Positions 2,882 through 5,358 of a stretch of DNA of 5,358 bases are shown here, one piece after another. The notes beneath the pieces were generated by a model that made no database searches, had not been told where the DNA came from, and saw only the letters and a program-made list of their open reading frames with translations. The position numbers and the translations under genes are program-made. The DNA comes from Methanosarcina sp. (GTDB taxonomy: Archaea > Halobacteriota > Methanosarcinia > Methanosarcinales > Methanosarcinaceae): positions 1 to 5,358 of the forward strand of contig DUIO01000030.1 of the NCBI GenBank assembly GCA_013330315.1, written 5' to 3'. Position 1 is the stretch's first letter, and the number at the start of each line of letters is the position of its first letter.

Positions 2882-5358
2882 GGCATTTAGCTTCATTTCC
2901 GGAAGCTGTTCTTCTTCCGGTAACTGTTTTATTGTTCCCTGTTTTTCTGTTCTTTTCTGTTTTTCTGTTCCGACACGATCCCTGACAAAACTTTCAAACC
3001 ATCTTTCCCACTGACTGTACAGCTCTCCAAGATAGACTTCAGGGTTCGATTCCTGACAGGGCTCAGACCCGGACCTACCTGCCCCTATTCTGCCGCCTGA
3101 TGTATCCCTGCTGTGTGCTCCGGTTCCATTATCCGTTTTATTCCCGCTGCCTGTGTTAGCTCTTTTATCTGCTTTTATGGAGTCAGAAAGCAGCCAGAAC
3201 ATGTTATTTGCTTCGCTTACGGCTTCCGCTTCAAGCAAGAATGGCATACGAACCCCTTCAATTGCAATTCTCTCTTTCATTCTTGCCCTGAGTTCGATAT
3301 TTCTCAGGGCAGTGTCAATAGTAATCCCCCATTTTCGGGCAATTTTTCCTATTAGTTCTGACTGACCCTGTTCAAGAGCTTCGCCTGGAATCAGGCAGTC
3401 CCCGGACGGCTCGTAATACATAATATCGGTAAAGATTTCTGAAGGTTCAAGGTCTTCTATGCAAGCGCAGGTAACTTCTGAAATCCGGCTAACCCGTTTT
3501 ACTTTTCTCATACTACCCCCGGGCCTGATGCCTGAGCAGATTATCACTGCATCGGTTGCTTTAAATGAAGCAGGAGGAACCCCAAGGGTGTGTACAACTC
3601 TCTCATAAACGTTCTCAACGGATGACCCGTGGATTGTGCCTATTACTGAGTTCCCGGCATTTCCTACCTGCATAGCTTCGTAAAGCACTTTTACTTCCGG
3701 CCCTCTGACCTCTCCCAGCACAAGAGAAGAGCTCCCGAGCCGCAGAGCAGCGCGAAGAGCGATTTCCGGGCTCATCTCTGCACCGGATTTAAGGACTGAA
3801 GACTGGGAACTCATACATTGAACCTTCCAGCCTAATCGCTGAAGGTCTTCCGTAGGTAGTTCATGCGTATCTTCTATTGTAAGAATCCGGTACTTCTGAG
3901 GAATTTCGAGCAGCATTGCAGATAGAAGTGAAGTTTTTCCGGCCCCCACCTCTCCTGCGACAAGAATTGAGGCCTGTCCGTCCATAAGAAAGCTAAGAAA
4001 TCCGGCTGCAAATGGAGAAACCGAACCTGTATTGATCAGTTTCGGCAGGGTCCAGGGTCTGAGGGAATGTTTCCTGAAGGCATATGCAAGCCCGTTTGCA
4101 CTCAAAGGGTCTCCTATTACAGATACTCGCACCCCGAACGCTTCAAGGTTGAGCTCAAGCACAGGAACAGCCTCCCCAAAAGGTCTTCCGCTGATGGTCC
4201 TGAACCGTGAAACAAGAGAATCAAGGTCATCCTGTGAAAGGAAGACATTACTTGTGCATTCCTCTCCCTCCATAACGACGTGTACCGGATTCGTATCTGC
4301 AGGGGCATTGATATATACATCCGTTATTCTGGAATCAGAAAGTAGGTCTTCTACGATTCCAAGCCCGTTTGTATACCTTGCAAGCAGGTCTGCATAACTT
4401 TCGAGTTCATCCGGATTGCAGGCTTTTTCTTTTTCAAGCAGTTCCTTGCTCAGAAGGTCTTTTGCCATGCGTTTGAAATATTCCCTCGCCCCTACCGGGT
4501 CCGTAAATGCGAGATCCTTTGGCCTGTTAAGGATCATTTTTTTCCTTACCTTTTCAAGCAGTCTGAGCTCTTCTTGCCTGAGGTTGTACTCGGGAGGTCT
4601 GATCATATACAACTTTTCCGGTCTGTCTGTATAACGGTAAATGGAAATTTCAAGTTTTCTTCCTTCCCTTCTATTTATGTCGTAACATTCGAGAAATTCG
4701 GTATTTTCCGGAGCCTCGGTGTAAATCCTTGAACTGGAAAAAGGCGGCCTGACGTGAGACTTGATCTGACTTTCGTAATCGAAAAAAATGTCCGCGGGAT
4801 CTATAGAGTTTGCAGGACCTTTCACAGGTTTGCTATTTTTCTGCACCTCTTTTTTCTCCCATATTTTTTCTTCATTTTTCTCTTTCCTTTCATCTCTTCT
4901 CCTAACGGGATGCGAAACAAGCCTCGATAAGGAAATTTCGGACAGGGAGATTCCGGATAAAAGAATCCCGGATAGGGTGGCAGGAATTGCTTCTCCAGAA
5001 ATTTTTTCTATCATACTTTCTGTTTTATTTGCTTTTCTTCCTCCTATCTTTAGCCTTGTTTGCGGTTTTCTCCCTGCTTCCTCATCAAAATAGTTCGTTT
5101 TTTCTTTTTCGTCTTTCAGGCCTTCAAAACAGTCTGCTGCTAAACAATAAGCGGGTTTTTTAACGAAAGGAACAGAAGGGGCTTCAGGAACACAGGATAT
5201 TTTTCCTTCAATCTCATTAAGGACGCGGAGAAAACTTTCAGAGCATGCGGAACAGGCAGGAAGTGCATCCGAAAATTTTTCCTGCATCTTTCTATTAACT
5301 AACTCCCTCAGCTTGAACCTGGCTTTTAATGGATCGATTTCTACGGTTTCAACAAGAG
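2879..5358 (-). CDS. Archaeal type II/IV secretion ATPase (GspE/VirB11/FlaI superfamily), 5' end beyond window
   Basis: This hexameric motor ATPase would power filament assembly or secretion through the membrane protein encoded next. Numbering from the first ATG (5287), 802 residues are encoded: an N-terminal extension with Cys12, Cys15, Cys32, Cys48 and Cys53; a basic, low-complexity stretch (about 75-160) with a short repeat (105-123); an alpha/beta region (about 195-300); the N-domain signature LLSDSRITDVYINAP (315-329); and SGRPFGEAVPVLELNL (366-381). The RecA-like core has Walker A GEVGAGKT (445-452), Asp box ILTIEDTHEL (468-477), Walker B SSLVLGEVRG (520-529, Glu526) and His box VIGTIHGSS (548-556), all intact, so it should be active. 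A Gly/Ser/Asn-rich linker (about 705-748) leads to a C-terminal aromatic helix. The ATG at 5287 is doubtful as start: it has no well-placed ribosome binding site, and the same frame stays open for 23 more codons (to 5358), while both other minus frames contain stops there. The protein is therefore probably longer. The stop TGA lies 12 nt before the next gene. Confidence 0.92.
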   Translation of the reverse strand, partial: LVETVEIDPLKARFKLRELVNRKMQEKFSDALPACSACSESFLRVLNEIEGKISCVPEAPSVPFVKKPAYCLAADCFEGLKDEKEKTNYFDEEAGRKPQTRLKIGGRKANKTESMIEKISGEAIPATLSGILLSGISLSEISLSRLVSHPVRRRDERKEKNEEKIWEKKEVQKNSKPVKGPANSIDPADIFFDYESQIKSHVRPPFSSSRIYTEAPENTEFLECYDINRREGRKLEISIYRYTDRPEKLYMIRPPEYNLRQEELRLLEKVRKKMILNRPKDLAFTDPVGAREYFKRMAKDLLSKELLEKEKACNPDELESYADLLARYTNGLGIVEDLLSDSRITDVYINAPADTNPVHVVMEGEECTSNVFLSQDDLDSLVSRFRTISGRPFGEAVPVLELNLEAFGVRVSVIGDPLSANGLAYAFRKHSLRPWTLPKLINTGSVSPFAAGFLSFLMDGQASILVAGEVGAGKTSLLSAMLLEIPQKYRILTIEDTHELPTEDLQRLGWKVQCMSSQSSVLKSGAEMSPEIALRAALRLGSSSLVLGEVRGPEVKVLYEAMQVGNAGNSVIGTIHGSSVENVYERVVHTLGVPPASFKATDAVIICSGIRPGGSMRKVKRVSRISEVTCACIEDLEPSEIFTDIMYYEPSGDCLIPGEALEQGQSELIGKIARKWGITIDTALRNIELRARMKERIAIEGVRMPFLLEAEAVSEANNMFWLLSDSIKADKRANTGSGNKTDNGTGAHSRDTSGGRIGAGRSGSEPCQESNPEVYLGELYSQWERWFESFVRDRVGTEKQKRTEKQGTIKQLPEEEQLPEMKLNA
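2939..2970 (-). repeat. 14-bp direct repeat with 18-nt period in the ATPase 3' end
   Basis: CTGTTTTTCTGTTC occurs at 2939-2952 and again at 2957-2970 on the plus strand. On the coding strand it encodes a duplicated Thr-Glu-Lys-Gln motif (TEKQKRTEKQG, residues 774-784) in the charged C-terminal tail. The 18-nt period keeps the frame, so gain or loss of a unit changes the tail by six residues without a frameshift. Confidence 0.6.
4922..4975 (-). repeat. 15-nt tandem repeat encoding pentapeptide-like units in the ATPase
   Basis: Three full units and a partial one follow in tandem on the coding strand: 4975-4961, 4960-4946, 4945-4931 and 4930-4922, each close to YTRTCCGRAATYTCC. They encode LSGIL, LSGIS, LSEIS and LSRL (residues 105-123). 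Read with another phase (ILLSG, ISLSE, ISLSR) they fit the pentapeptide-repeat pattern with a central Leu every fifth residue. The block sits between the cysteine-bearing N-terminus and a highly basic linker. Confidence 0.6.

Noticed and set aside
2733..3014. 93-codon plus-strand frame spanning the gene junction
   Set aside because: It is antisense to the end of the ATPase and the start of the membrane protein; hydrophobic Phe/Ser-rich sequence is expected from the complement of charged coding DNA.
4117..4320. 67-codon minus-strand frame
   Set aside because: It overlaps the ATPase in another frame on the same strand, within its conserved N-domain, and lacks any motif.
4032..4397. 121-codon plus-strand frame
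   Set aside because: It lies entirely antisense to the conserved N-domain and upstream core of the ATPase; Ser/Thr/Arg-rich shadow translation with no domain signature.
4788..5093. 101-codon plus-strand frame with hydrophobic stretches
   Set aside because: It is the complement of the Lys/Glu-rich linker of the ATPase, which automatically yields Phe/Leu/Ser runs resembling membrane segments.

Overview
The window looks like chromosomal DNA of a methanogenic archaeon, most likely Methanosarcina or a close relative. The evidence is: an archaeal-type secretion ATPase paired with a FlaJ/TadC-like membrane protein; a secreted protein with a PKD domain, a domain very common in Methanosarcina surface proteins; an archaeal TATA box (TTTATATA) with a BRE-like element; Shine-Dalgarno motifs of the GGAGGTGA class; and a long AT-rich intergenic region beside moderate-GC genes. 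The genus is an inference from style, not a database result.

Layout: all three genes lie on the minus strand, so transcription runs from high to low coordinates. At the right edge (5358 to 2879) is a large type II/IV secretion ATPase of the GspE/VirB11/ArlI (FlaI) superfamily. Its reading frame stays open to the window boundary, so its N-terminus is probably missing. Twelve bases after its stop comes its partner, a 645-residue polytopic membrane protein with two T2SSF-like cytoplasmic regions (2866 to 929). Together they form the motor and platform core of an archaeal type IV filament or secretion machine. No pilin-like gene, prepilin peptidase or secretin is visible here. A hairpin followed by nine T's on the coding strand (about 858 to 902) ends this operon.

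Between 255 and 928 no convincing gene is seen. This AT-rich stretch holds the operon terminator and, nearer the left end, what looks like the control region of the next gene. That region has a strong TATA box at 531-538, a perfect 14-bp palindrome at the expected transcription start, a potentially structured leader of about 250 nt, three helically phased TATCYGRAAA repeats, and an 11-bp inverted repeat.

At the left edge (254 to 1) is the first 84 codons of a gene with a GTG start, a signal peptide and a PKD domain containing an unusual Cys-x-x-Cys. It was identified by direct translation of the minus strand.

How the parts fit: the ATPase and membrane protein would act together at the cytoplasmic face to assemble or retract a filament or export substrates. 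The PKD protein is probably exported by its own signal peptide, under separate and possibly regulated transcription; any functional link to the motor is only suggested by adjacency. The most unusual parts are the accessory segments of the ATPase (N-terminal cysteine cluster, a pentapeptide-like 15-nt repeat, and a disordered linker ending in an aromatic helix) and the regulatory architecture upstream of the PKD gene.
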